In this document: positions 7,526 to 14,292 of the stretch, one piece after another | How positions within the stretch are numbered: position 1 is the stretch's first letter | Layout of the letters: every line of letters starts with the position of its first letter | NCBI GenBank assembly: GCA_002336725.1 | Contig: DDEO01000192.1 | Coordinates: 28,979 to 59,569 of the forward strand | Reading direction: 5' to 3' | Origin: Bacteroidetes bacterium UBA1952 | GTDB taxonomy: Bacteria; Bacteroidota; Bacteroidia; Chitinophagales; Chitinophagaceae | Length of the DNA stretch: 30,591 nt | Notes under the pieces: model-generated | What the model saw: the letters and a program-made list of their open reading frames with translations, nothing else | Databases searched by the model: none | Told to the model about the DNA's origin: nothing | Position numbers and translations under genes: made by a program

Positions 7526-8725
7526 TTACGCGGGTACTACCTGAAAGCCGAGATAAGCGTCGATAAAATCCGAATACCCAAAGGGCCGCACCCGAAGCTT
7601 TACATTAAGCTGCCGGGTGCTTAGGATGGGCTGCGCAGGGTTGATGTAAGCTTCCACGCCCTTATCCTTCGGATTGGTCACATCTGCGCTCAATTCGCCA
7701 CGCACGGTCATCGCGTTGGCGATAGCTGTTTCCACATCCGCTTCATAAGCGCGGGCCAGGGCTGGCTGGAGCTGGCCGCTGGCTGTTACCGGAATAGGAA
7801 GCTGCGATTTGTTAAGCATCAAATCGTAAGCGATACGGGCGGCTTTGTCAATCGTCCGCCGTGCCGTAATGAAGTTGTAATCATCCGTAGGCAACGTGGC
7901 CAGCGGGTCTTGTACAAAGAAATATCCGGAGCGATTTACGTGTGTGCGGAATGTGATGTAACCTTTGGCGTGAACACTTTCCCAATCCGCTTTTTCCGTA
8001 GCCACGCCGTTCAGGAACGTCGCCAGTGGCGTAAGGGAGCCGTAAGCCGGTGCGGAAATTTTGTTTTGCACCGGGTTCTTCGCCAGACGGCCAGCCACCA
8101 AACCAACAGCCGCATTCTTTGAAGCGCTGATGGTGCTACCAATCATAACGCCAACGCGGTTATTCGAGCCGGTTGTTAGGTCGGCAAGGTCAATCGGGTT
8201 GCCGGAATAGGCATAGCCATCGATGATAGTAAAAATCGGGGCAAACTTTGTGTCAGCAGCCCATACGCCCAGTGCTTGTGCTTTGGTAATTGCAAGCGCC
8301 ACATCTGAATCAAGGCCATTGGTGATTACAGGTGTATAACCAACAGCAGGCGTGCGGGTTACAAACAGCGCGCGCAGGCGACCATTTGCAGCCAGCAGCA
8401 AAGCCTTTCCCGTGTTGGCGTTATTTACGTCCACCATGTCGCTCAATTTCACGGTGTCTGCAAATCCCATAATCCACACTTCCGCGCCGGTTCCTGCTTC
8501 GTCATAGTAGTCGCTTACTACTTTGTAAAGTGCCGGATTGTTTACAGCCGTAACGCCCAGCGTTATCAGACCATCCATCCCGCGCAGGATGTAAGGTGTA
8601 TTAAGTGCAAACGTGCCGGCCACTGTTGCAGCCGTGGATAGAATGCCAAAAACACCATCATTTGAAGGCAACACCTGCGCCAGTGCGCCGTTCTCAAAGT
8701 GGATTTTTACGTATGGGGTATTCAT
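7526..8725 (-). CDS. Contractile tail sheath protein (Mu gpL-like)
   Basis: A 399-residue protein. The N-terminus (VLPSNDGVFGILSTAATVAGTF) and the central region TIIDGYAYSGNPIDLADL / VGVMIGSTISASKNAAVGLVAGRLA resemble the Bacteroidota DUF2586-type sheath proteins, and the C-terminal RTIDKAARIAYDLML ... VKLRVRPFGYSDFIDAYLGF is the conserved sheath handshake domain pattern. This shows the virion has a contractile tail. The ATG is at 8725, with a 53-bp repeat/hairpin ending 25 bases upstream of it. Confidence 0.85.
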   Translation of the reverse strand: MNTPYVKIHFENGALAQVLPSNDGVFGILSTAATVAGTFALNTPYILRGMDGLITLGVTAVNNPALYKVVSDYYDEAGTGAEVWIMGFADTVKLSDMVDVNNANTGKALLLAANGRLRALFVTRTPAVGYTPVITNGLDSDVALAITKAQALGVWAADTKFAPIFTIIDGYAYSGNPIDLADLTTGSNNRVGVMIGSTISASKNAAVGLVAGRLAKNPVQNKISAPAYGSLTPLATFLNGVATEKADWESVHAKGYITFRTHVNRSGYFFVQDPLATLPTDDYNFITARRTIDKAARIAYDLMLNKSQLPIPVTASGQLQPALARAYEADVETAIANAMTVRGELSADVTNPKDKGVEAYINPAQPILSTRQLNVKLRVRPFGYSDFIDAYLGFQVVPA

Positions 8726-8749
8726 GGAAAAAGGAAAGGTCTTTTACCG

Positions 8750-8802
8750 CCAATGCCCGCCTTGTTAGGGCGGGCTGGTAGCCGGTAATTATCCGGATCG
8801 TT
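8750..8802 (-). repeat. 53-bp direct repeat, copy 1, containing a hairpin
   Basis: Identical over 53 bases to 9231-9283. It contains a 7-bp perfect stem GCCCGCC/GGCGGGC with loop TTGTTAG at 8755-8775, followed by a second short inverted motif around GGTAATTATCCGG. This copy lies between the lipoprotein gene stop and the sheath ATG. The two copies bracket the lipoprotein gene exactly. Confidence 0.95.
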
Positions 8803-8813
8803 GATTGGGGCCA

Positions 8814-9188
8814 CTAACAGTTGTGGCGCGCCAGAAATGCGGTTCCAACTCTATGGTTTGGGATTTGGGAAACAGCGCGCGCATTTTCCGGAAAAGGGAA
8901 AGCCAAAGGCATATGTGCAGGCGTTTCCTGAAGGGAGAGAAGTACAGGCAAAGGCTTGGCTTCGTAGGTGTAGCGCACCGGGTAGGGAGCGGCGATTTCA
9001 AGCGCCAGGGCTTCGCTTCCGTCTTGCGCCGCCTGCTTCAGCTCATAGCTAACAGAAGCGGTAAACACGTCGCTGGCCACTGCCGGTGTAGCATCGACGA
9101 TTTCAGTCCGGACGATTCGCGTTTCTGATTCTGCTTTGGCAGTGCAAGCCAGTAACGAAAGAGTGGCGGCAATCAAAAGGGTTCGCAT
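8814..9188 (-). CDS. Small lipoprotein of unknown function, bracketed by direct repeats
   Basis: A 124-residue protein with a classic lipoprotein signal: MRTL, hydrophobic core, and lipobox LLAC at residues 12-15, so Cys15 should be lipidated and the protein anchored in an envelope membrane. The mature part is mostly beta-like (IVRTEIVDATPAVASDVFTA, SEALALEIAAPYPVRYTY) with a proline-rich end. No known domain is recognised. It interrupts the tail operon between a scaffold-like protein and the sheath and is flanked on both sides by identical 53-bp repeats, which fits a moron (added cargo gene). Lysogenic conversion, superinfection exclusion or an outer-membrane lysis partner are possible roles; none is shown by the sequence. 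Confidence 0.65.
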   Translation of the reverse strand: MRTLLIAATLSLLACTAKAESETRIVRTEIVDATPAVASDVFTASVSYELKQAAQDGSEALALEIAAPYPVRYTYEAKPLPVLLSLQETPAHMPLAFPFPENARAVSQIPNHRVGTAFLARHNC

Positions 9189-9230
9189 AAAAAAGGTGGG
9201 TTGGGTGAAAAAAGGAAATTGGTTTCGCCA

Positions 9231-9283
9231 CCAATGCCCGCCTTGTTAGGGCGGGCTGGTAGCCGGTAATTATCCGGATCGTT
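9231..9283 (-). repeat. 53-bp direct repeat, copy 2, containing a hairpin
   Basis: Second copy of the repeat at 8750-8802, identical in 53 of 53 bases; the hairpin is at 9236-9256. It lies in the 152-bp gap between the stop at 9341 and the lipoprotein ATG at 9188. Recombination between the copies would remove 481 bp, i.e. the whole lipoprotein gene, and leave the tail operon intact. Confidence 0.95.
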
Positions 9284-9340
9284 ATTGGGAGTATAACCCA
9301 GGGGGCCAGACAGGAATCACTTATCCGAATGCCCCGAAAA

Positions 9341-9928
9341 TCAATTTTTACCTTCAGCTTCGTCACCAGTCTTCTTACGACCGCGACCGCTCGTTTTCTT
9401 TACTTCTTCTTTTACGGGTGCTGTTTGAGAATCGGCATCCTGTGAGGCTTTTGAAGGGTTCGCCTCCCAGGCCGCTTTTTCCGCTTCGCTCATTGGTACA
9501 TCCGTAGTCAAAGGCTTTTCCACTGTTACCACCGTTTCAACAGGGGCACCCGGATCAACAGTGCCGGGGTCAATCACTTTGCCGGTTTTGTCATCCACCA
9601 CTTGCGGCGCGGCAACCGGGCTGGTAGATGTTTCGCCAACACCGGGAGAAATCACCGTCCCGTCTTGCTCGGCCACCACCGGAGCTACGGCATCCACGCC
9701 TTTGGTGGGAACGGTAGCGGTTGCCACAGCACTCATAACGCGCAGCATCTCATCTGCAAAGTCGCCAAGCTTAGAGGGGCGCTCCGTGCGCACCACTGTT
9801 TTGTTGTCCAGGTTTCGCGCGTGGGCCTTTGCGGCGTAATCGTCGTGAAACAGGTTTTCGTCGGCTGTTTCAAAAACTTCGGTGCTCTTTGGGTGCGTGT
9901 CGAAGTAATACTTCAGATGCTCTTTCAT
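9341..9928 (-). CDS. Structural-operon protein with low-complexity C-terminus, function unknown
   Basis: A 195-residue protein. The first about 50 residues form a compact domain (LKYYFDTHPKSTEVFETADE, then HDDYAAKAHARNLDNK) that I associate with small Bacteroidota phage proteins found next to head-tail genes. The remainder is a disordered Pro/Val/Thr/Ala-rich linker ending in a basic patch TSGRGRKKTG. In Mu-type order this slot is between the head genes and the sheath, where connector or FluMu-type N-terminal proteins are found, so a head-tail joining or DNA-contacting role is possible. Not recognised with certainty. Confidence 0.6.
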   Translation of the reverse strand: MKEHLKYYFDTHPKSTEVFETADENLFHDDYAAKAHARNLDNKTVVRTERPSKLGDFADEMLRVMSAVATATVPTKGVDAVAPVVAEQDGTVISPGVGETSTSPVAAPQVVDDKTGKVIDPGTVDPGAPVETVVTVEKPLTTDVPMSEAEKAAWEANPSKASQDADSQTAPVKEEVKKTSGRGRKKTGDEAEGKN

Positions 9929-9988
9929 GGTAAAAAAGGCGGGTTTTAAAAGAAAATAGTTTTGAAGAATGTCTTAGAAGCGGAACGG

Positions 9989-10510
9989 CTACACGAAGGC
10001 TTTTTCTGCCTGGCGGTACATGGATAGGAAGTTTTTAAGTTCCGTCGGAGATGGATTGGCCGAGCCGTCGCCCCGCACCCATTCTTCTATGTAAGCGTCC
10101 GCCAATTGGGCAGCCGTATCAATCCGCTCTTTATAAATCTTGGGTGGTGTACCGCCGACATGAAGCTGCCGGGCGGCAATGCGTTCACAAACGAATGTTA
10201 CCGCGTCGGCCAACGACTTAAAGGCCAAAAAATAGCGCAGCTTATTGGTACCGTTTTCACGCTTCACTACCACACCGGCATACTGGTGTTTGCCAGACCA
10301 GCGGCCCGAATCGGCCTGAATCCCAGCGGGGTTGTTGTTTATAATGCTGGCCCCGTTGGCAGACTCATTCCGCAGCATTACATAAGCCATCCGCTTCACC
10401 AACACCGGCGCTTTAACAGCTGCGAGGATTTGGGTGAGTTTCGCCAGCGAAACGGGGGTACGCTGGTAAGGCACAATGGGCAGTTCCGGATAGTAGTTTA
10501 TAAGAGCCAT
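9989..10510 (-). CDS. Putative endolysin (lysozyme/glucosaminidase-like)
   Basis: A 173-residue protein. Residues 43-71 (YVMLRNESANG, then NNNPAGIQADSGRW) have the shape of a lysozyme-like or glucosaminidase-like active site: a glutamate (Glu49) at the end of a helix followed by an N-x-G-I-Q substrate loop. A second block DAVTFVCERIAAR and ADAYIEEWVRGD complete a helical domain. No signal peptide is present, so it would need a holin or other export route. It lies directly upstream of two membrane/coiled-coil proteins, forming a lysis cassette between capsid and tail genes. Family known to cleave peptidoglycan; exact bond cannot be told here. Confidence 0.65.
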   Translation of the reverse strand: MALINYYPELPIVPYQRTPVSLAKLTQILAAVKAPVLVKRMAYVMLRNESANGASIINNNPAGIQADSGRWSGKHQYAGVVVKRENGTNKLRYFLAFKSLADAVTFVCERIAARQLHVGGTPPKIYKERIDTAAQLADAYIEEWVRGDGSANPSPTELKNFLSMYRQAEKAFV

Positions 10511-10518
10511 GACAAAAA

Positions 10519-11241
10519 TTAGAAGCGAACGAGGTTATAGGAGAAGCCAATCCCGATATAGGGTGCAGGCGTTTGAAGGCTGAATTTTGGGGCCGGAATT
10601 ACGGGGAATCCATAACCGACCTGAAAGCCGATTCCAAATTTTTTCGGGCCGGGTTCCGGCAGCGTGAAGCGCCGGACGCTGTTTATGGTTACGCGCTGAT
10701 CAGCGCTAAAAATGTCGTTGTAATAACGCTTTGAAGCCAGCAGCCAAGGCCGCTTCCAATAGCGTGTGCGTGTCAGCTCTACGATATAAGAAAGACTATC
10801 GATTGTATTGCTGTCAGAATTGTAAACCAGGCTCAAAAAAGAGTCTTTGTATTCCTGGCGCTTTGGGTTTGTGTGGGATTGGGTAAGGCGAATATTTTCC
10901 GCCTTCAGGGTAGCGACCTCATGTTCTAATTCGTCGATGTGTTTCACAGAAACATTCAACGCCTTTGCGACCGTATCCAGGTAAGAGCCTCCAACTGCAA
11001 GGCGCTTTTCCTCCGTCTTCCGGGTGCGTACCGGATCGGCGGCCAGTGCGTGGTTTGTGCCGTCTTTTGCGACGTAACGCTCTGCAATTACCTGGGCGGG
11101 TTGCGCGGGTGCTGCAAAGAGGGTGTCCATTGCTACCGGAACCGACTGCCAGTCTTCAGCAGCGCGCCACTGAAAGAAATTGCCGATAAGGGAAGCGCCT
11201 AACAGCAGAATTAGCAGGGAAGTGAAAAAAGAATTACGCAT
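10519..11241 (-). CDS. Membrane-anchored coiled-coil protein with beta-strand C-terminus; candidate spanin
   Basis: About 240 residues from ATG 11241 (MRNSFFTSLLILLLGASLIGN); a TTG at 11256 would add five residues. The N-terminus is one transmembrane helix. A coiled coil follows around residues 85-115 (HIDELEHEVATLKAENIRL). The C-terminus is glycine/aromatic-rich (FGIGFQVGYGFPV ... YIGIGFSYNLVRF) and ends in Phe, like the last strand of an outer-membrane beta protein. This resembles the Bacteroidota phage DUF6808-type proteins as I remember them. The layout (inner-membrane helix, periplasmic coil, outer-membrane-type end) suits a protein that spans the envelope during lysis. Function is inferred. 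Confidence 0.6.
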   Translation of the reverse strand: MRNSFFTSLLILLLGASLIGNFFQWRAAEDWQSVPVAMDTLFAAPAQPAQVIAERYVAKDGTNHALAADPVRTRKTEEKRLAVGGSYLDTVAKALNVSVKHIDELEHEVATLKAENIRLTQSHTNPKRQEYKDSFLSLVYNSDSNTIDSLSYIVELTRTRYWKRPWLLASKRYYNDIFSADQRVTINSVRRFTLPEPGPKKFGIGFQVGYGFPVIPAPKFSLQTPAPYIGIGFSYNLVRF

Positions 11242-11252
11242 GGCGCAAATAA

Positions 11253-11567
11253 TCAACGTGGGCGGCGTAGAAGCCTGTTTACATTAGTGCCTGTTTTGGC
11301 GCGGAAGGAGCTGTCGGTTTCCTGTTGCTCACTCTTTAGCTGGGCGTTTTCGACTTCGAGGCCATAAATCCGGTCGTACATTTTGATGCGCTCCTGCTGA
11401 TCTTCATAAGCGCGATCATTACACTCCTTTAGGTCTCTTTTGCCGGAACTATTTTCGTTCATCCAGCCGCCTGTTGTGGTTAGCAGCAATCCAATCAGCA
11501 CCGAAATCAGAACCGGGAAAGGCTTCTTTTGGATTTCGTCTGTCGAGTAAGGTTTTGGAAGCCGCAC
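11253..11567 (-). CDS. Small single-pass membrane coiled-coil protein (i-spanin or holin-like lysis protein)
   Basis: A 104-residue protein with a short charged N-terminus, one hydrophobic segment (residues about 17-36, FPVLISVLIGLLLTTTGGWM), then a charged helical stretch with heptad spacing (YEDQQERIKMYDRIYGLEVENAQL). This N-in/C-out layout is that of inner-membrane spanins (Rz-like). It lies beside a second membrane/coiled-coil protein and an endolysin. It is the first gene after the capsid terminator. A holin role is less likely because only one segment is seen and the soluble part is long. Confidence 0.55.
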   Translation of the reverse strand: MRLPKPYSTDEIQKKPFPVLISVLIGLLLTTTGGWMNENSSGKRDLKECNDRAYEDQQERIKMYDRIYGLEVENAQLKSEQQETDSSFRAKTGTNVNRLLRRPR

Positions 11568-11595
11568 ATCACTTGCTTTACAGGAAGAAAAAGAA

Positions 11596-11630
11596 AAATC
11601 AGCCTGCTACCTGTTGTAACAGGCTGATTT
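11596..11630 (-). terminator. Intrinsic terminator after the major capsid gene
   Basis: Perfect 11-bp arms AAATCAGCCTG (11596-11606) and CAGGCTGATTT (11620-11630) around a 13-base loop. On the minus strand the hairpin is followed by a T-rich run (TTTCTTTTTCTTCC). It lies 23 bases after the capsid stop, so it should trim the protease-capsid transcript and raise capsid mRNA over the lysis and tail genes. Confidence 0.85.
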
Positions 11631-11653
11631 GGATAAATCTGAAAAGGGTTTTC

Positions 11654-12556
11654 TTATGCGGCCAGGATAGCGCCGATATACTTATTCTGAAGCGGCATCG
11701 CGATGAAGTAGTGGCGATAGCTGATGCGGTTGGTTTGGTTTTCCGGGTCAGCTTTCGCGAAATACTGCCGTGTCATGCCGGTTTTCTTTCCAACGTTGCC
11801 TGTCCAGAATGCTACCGAAGCGCGCACACTACCAGCAGGCGCAGCAGCATTAAAGGCCACCTTCACGCCGCCGGACGTGTAGCGAGGCGGTGCCACGGCT
11901 TTGTAGATTTCAAAGCCAGCAAGCATCGGAACCAATGAACCCGTTTTGTAGGTCATGATTTCTTTTGCATCCGTGCCGCCGATGTTTTGCAGGTCATTCC
12001 AGTGATCAGAACACAGTACCAGGCGACGGCCTTCCTCCGGGCATTCCATGTCATCAAATGCCTTCTGAAGATCGGTCAGGTCTTGGAAAGTCAGTTTGTG
12101 ACGGCCATTCACCAGCGCGCCGGTTGGTGTCAATACCGGCGTATTTGCCGTATGAGAGGCCGGGGCTTGGGCGTGAAGCGCTTTGCGGTATTTCGTGCTG
12201 GTGATAGATACGGTATGGGAGCGCGTGGCTACGTCAATCTTGTCGTAATTGGCTCCGATGATCTGATCGTCAGAAAGCGTAGTTACTTTGGTTTGGTACT
12301 TATCGAGCGTAAGCAAAGACTCGGTATCCGTGTAGGGCTGCAACGGAATCGGATACGTCGTGTTGTTGATCAACACGTCCACAGCGAAGGTGGAGATCGG
12401 CACGTGAATCGTATTCGATTCAGACATGTCGCCCGCGTTATTCAGTTGCAGTTCGGCGTCGATTTCCGGAATGCCATCCAACCAGGGGGCTTGATTCTGG
12501 TTAGTGACATTTTCCCGGACGCGCTTTGACCAAATCTCTGGGAAGTTGGCTGGCAT
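11654..12556 (-). CDS. Major capsid protein (Mu gpT-like)
   Basis: A 300-residue protein following the protease-scaffold gene, as expected for a major head subunit. The N-terminus (MPANFPEIWSKRVRENVTNQ) and motifs such as NTIHVPISTFAVDVLINN, SHTVSITSTKYRKALHAQAP and RRLVLCSDHWNDLQN match the pattern of Bacteroidota Mu-like phage capsid proteins, probably of the HK97 fold. No processing site can be assigned with confidence. A strong terminator directly after the gene fits a highly expressed structural protein. Confidence 0.8.
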   Translation of the reverse strand: MPANFPEIWSKRVRENVTNQNQAPWLDGIPEIDAELQLNNAGDMSESNTIHVPISTFAVDVLINNTTYPIPLQPYTDTESLLTLDKYQTKVTTLSDDQIIGANYDKIDVATRSHTVSITSTKYRKALHAQAPASHTANTPVLTPTGALVNGRHKLTFQDLTDLQKAFDDMECPEEGRRLVLCSDHWNDLQNIGGTDAKEIMTYKTGSLVPMLAGFEIYKAVAPPRYTSGGVKVAFNAAAPAGSVRASVAFWTGNVGKKTGMTRQYFAKADPENQTNRISYRHYFIAMPLQNKYIGAILAA

Positions 12557-12596
12557 AGTAAGAAGCTTTTAGGAAGAAAATTTGTGGAAGGAGGGA

Positions 12597-12630
12597 AGCT
12601 TTAAAGCTGGTTGAAACTGCCTTTAAAGGC
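12597..12630. repeat. Pair of 12-bp TTTAAA-centred palindromes between protease and capsid genes
   Basis: AGCTTTAAAGCT (12597-12608) and GCCTTTAAAGGC (12619-12630) are both perfect palindromes, centred 22 bp (about two helical turns) apart in the 74-bp gap upstream of the capsid ATG; the second abuts the protease stop codon. The spacing would let a dimeric protein bind one DNA face. Alternatively the pair folds as an imperfect mRNA hairpin. Confidence 0.5.
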
Positions 12631-13593
12631 TTATTCAAGAATCTTTTTGTAGCCTGCCGGATTGTTGTTTTTGAAAGCCAGTTGTGCTTCGTGAGAAAGC
12701 TTTTGGAATTCTTCCATCGTCTTCGGATCAGAAGCATCACCGGCAGGGTTGTCGATCTGATTACCCAGGCTTTTCTTAGCCGGAATTTTCGCCAGTGTAG
12801 CGATACACAAATCCATATCCGAAGCAGCAAGCTTCTCATAGTGGGAGCGCTCTGTTTCCAGAATCTGTCCGCTCAAAACGGCACGGTCAAGCATTCCTTT
12901 GGAGACTGCTTTTTGCGTATCGGCCAGCGTCGTTTTCAGCGCTGCATTTTCGGTTTGCGCCGCCTTCAGCGCAGCATTTGTAGTTTCAATGTGGGTGCTG
13001 ATAGCCATGTCATCCACATTTTCAGGAACGGACTGGAAGCCCAGCGCCTGAAGCGCGTTAAAAGAAAGATTTGCTCCTTTCATGCCTTTTGAGGGGGTTT
13101 CTGGTTTTGGAAAAAGGTTGGGATCGGTTGCAGTTTGGGGGAGCGCAGAAAGCTGAAGCTTCACCGCTTCGCTGCTCAGCACAGTGCCGTCAGTGGCATA
13201 AAGGCGCAGGGAATTTGCATTGCCCGGAACGGCTACGATGCTGGCTTCGGCCAGTTCGCTTTCAACCAGTTCATAAGAATCGTCGGGCTTGCGTTCCATG
13301 CGGGAAGAATCAAACGAAATGCCCATCGAGCAGCCTTTGATCATACCGCGATCCACCTTGCCTTTTATCTTGTTGGCGCGTTCATCTTCCACGTCAAAAT
13401 CGTCATCAGCCAACAGGCAGGAACCTTCTATGCGGATATTCTTCCAACGCCCCAGCACCGCATCCGTACTGTTCCGATGATCGTCGAGCATTACAGGATT
13501 GGCTTTGAATCGCGCGAGGTCGATGCCTGCATTACGGATTCTAAAGCCATAACAGTTTACTACGTTCTCATCGTTCAGTACGAATGTGGCCAT
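12631..13593 (-). CDS. Prohead protease with fused C-terminal scaffold (Mu gpI/gpZ-like)
   Basis: About 320 residues from ATG 13593 (MATFVLNDENVVNCYGFRIR). The protease half has HK97/Mu-type features: MLDDHRN (candidate catalytic His), DDDFDVEDERANKIKGKV, RGMIKGCSMGISF, and ELAEASIVAVPGNA with the candidate catalytic Ser. After residue about 160 comes a linker, a coiled coil (AALKAAQTENAALKTTLAD) and a scaffold-type tail (RAVLSGQILETERSHYEKLA, ending in a helix-rich segment). An in-frame ATG at 13083 (residue 171, MKGANLSFNALQ) sits at the domain junction and could give a separate 150-residue scaffold, as in Mu I/Z. It processes and shapes the prohead. Confidence 0.8.
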   Translation of the reverse strand: MATFVLNDENVVNCYGFRIRNAGIDLARFKANPVMLDDHRNSTDAVLGRWKNIRIEGSCLLADDDFDVEDERANKIKGKVDRGMIKGCSMGISFDSSRMERKPDDSYELVESELAEASIVAVPGNANSLRLYATDGTVLSSEAVKLQLSALPQTATDPNLFPKPETPSKGMKGANLSFNALQALGFQSVPENVDDMAISTHIETTNAALKAAQTENAALKTTLADTQKAVSKGMLDRAVLSGQILETERSHYEKLAASDMDLCIATLAKIPAKKSLGNQIDNPAGDASDPKTMEEFQKLSHEAQLAFKNNNPAGYKKILE

Positions 13594-13707
13594 GCTTTTT
13601 CGGGGGTCGTGAAGCAAATGTGGCCGCGCGTTCAGGCGTAGAGAAATAAGTGTACAAGCCTTGTACAGAAATTTAAAAGGGGCAATAAAGACGGGCAGTT
13701 TTGCCCT
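13594..13707. promoter_or_regulatory. Divergent late control region with 17-bp palindrome
   Basis: This 114-bp gap separates the two late operons. A perfect palindrome TGTACAAG-C-CTTGTACA lies at 13651-13667, 41 bases before the terminase ATG and 58 before the protease ATG. No clear TAnnTTTG element is visible on either strand, which would suit activator-dependent late promoters (in Mu, protein C plays this role). A short inverted repeat GGGCA/TGCCC (13694-13707) also abuts the terminase start. Confidence 0.65.
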
Positions 13708-14292
13708 ATGGCAAAAGGAAAAATGACGGAAGGCGAATGGCTCGAAAGGCCCGCCAAAATCGCAAAGGCAGCCCAAAAGGCTAAGAAAAAGGCAGGGCCA
13801 AAAGGCGCAGACCATAACAAGGACTACGCCTTTATCCTGTACATGCAGAAGGCTTCACAGGGGGACATTGCTGAGCGTTGCGGCGTCTCCCAGCAAACGG
13901 TTTCCGCGTGGAAAACTGCCGGGGAATGGGAAGCAAAAAGGGCTGCGCAGAGCATCAGCATCAATGAGCTGATAGCGAAGACGTTGCAGAAGGCAAACGG
14001 GATGCTGGATGCTGAAAACTTCAACGCGGACGCCTTTGCCAAAGCCATTGCACAGCTCAAAACACTCAAAACCGGCAACACCGTCGATGATGAAATAACG
14101 TGTTTTATGGCCTTCCAAACCCATCTAATTGAGCAACGCGGAATAGACAGCAGCGCGGACGAAGATTTTCTGAAAGAGCTGTTCAGGATGAAAGACCACA
14201 AAGAAACAATAGCGCACTTCCACGCCTACTTCATCAAGCGGCTTGTGCGCCTTCAGGATTCCTACATCAAAATACGCATGGGCAATGTTTAA
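13708..14292 (+). CDS. Terminase small subunit (Mu gp27-like)
   Basis: A 194-residue protein, first gene of the plus-strand late operon. It starts with a Lys-rich basic tail (KIAKAAQKAKKKAGPKG), followed by a helix-turn-helix at about residues 42-70 (MQKASQGDIAERCGVSQQTVSAWK) and a helical C-terminus. A small HTH protein directly before the large terminase is the usual small subunit that recognises the packaging site. The gene overlaps the large subunit by 8 bases. Confidence 0.75.
   Translation: MAKGKMTEGEWLERPAKIAKAAQKAKKKAGPKGADHNKDYAFILYMQKASQGDIAERCGVSQQTVSAWKTAGEWEAKRAAQSISINELIAKTLQKANGMLDAENFNADAFAKAIAQLKTLKTGNTVDDEITCFMAFQTHLIEQRGIDSSADEDFLKELFRMKDHKETIAHFHAYFIKRLVRLQDSYIKIRMGNV

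Noticed and set aside
9103..9366. 87-codon minus-strand open frame crossing the second 53-bp repeat
   Set aside because: It overlaps the lipoprotein signal peptide region out of frame, starts inside the preceding gene and runs through the hairpin; not a real gene.
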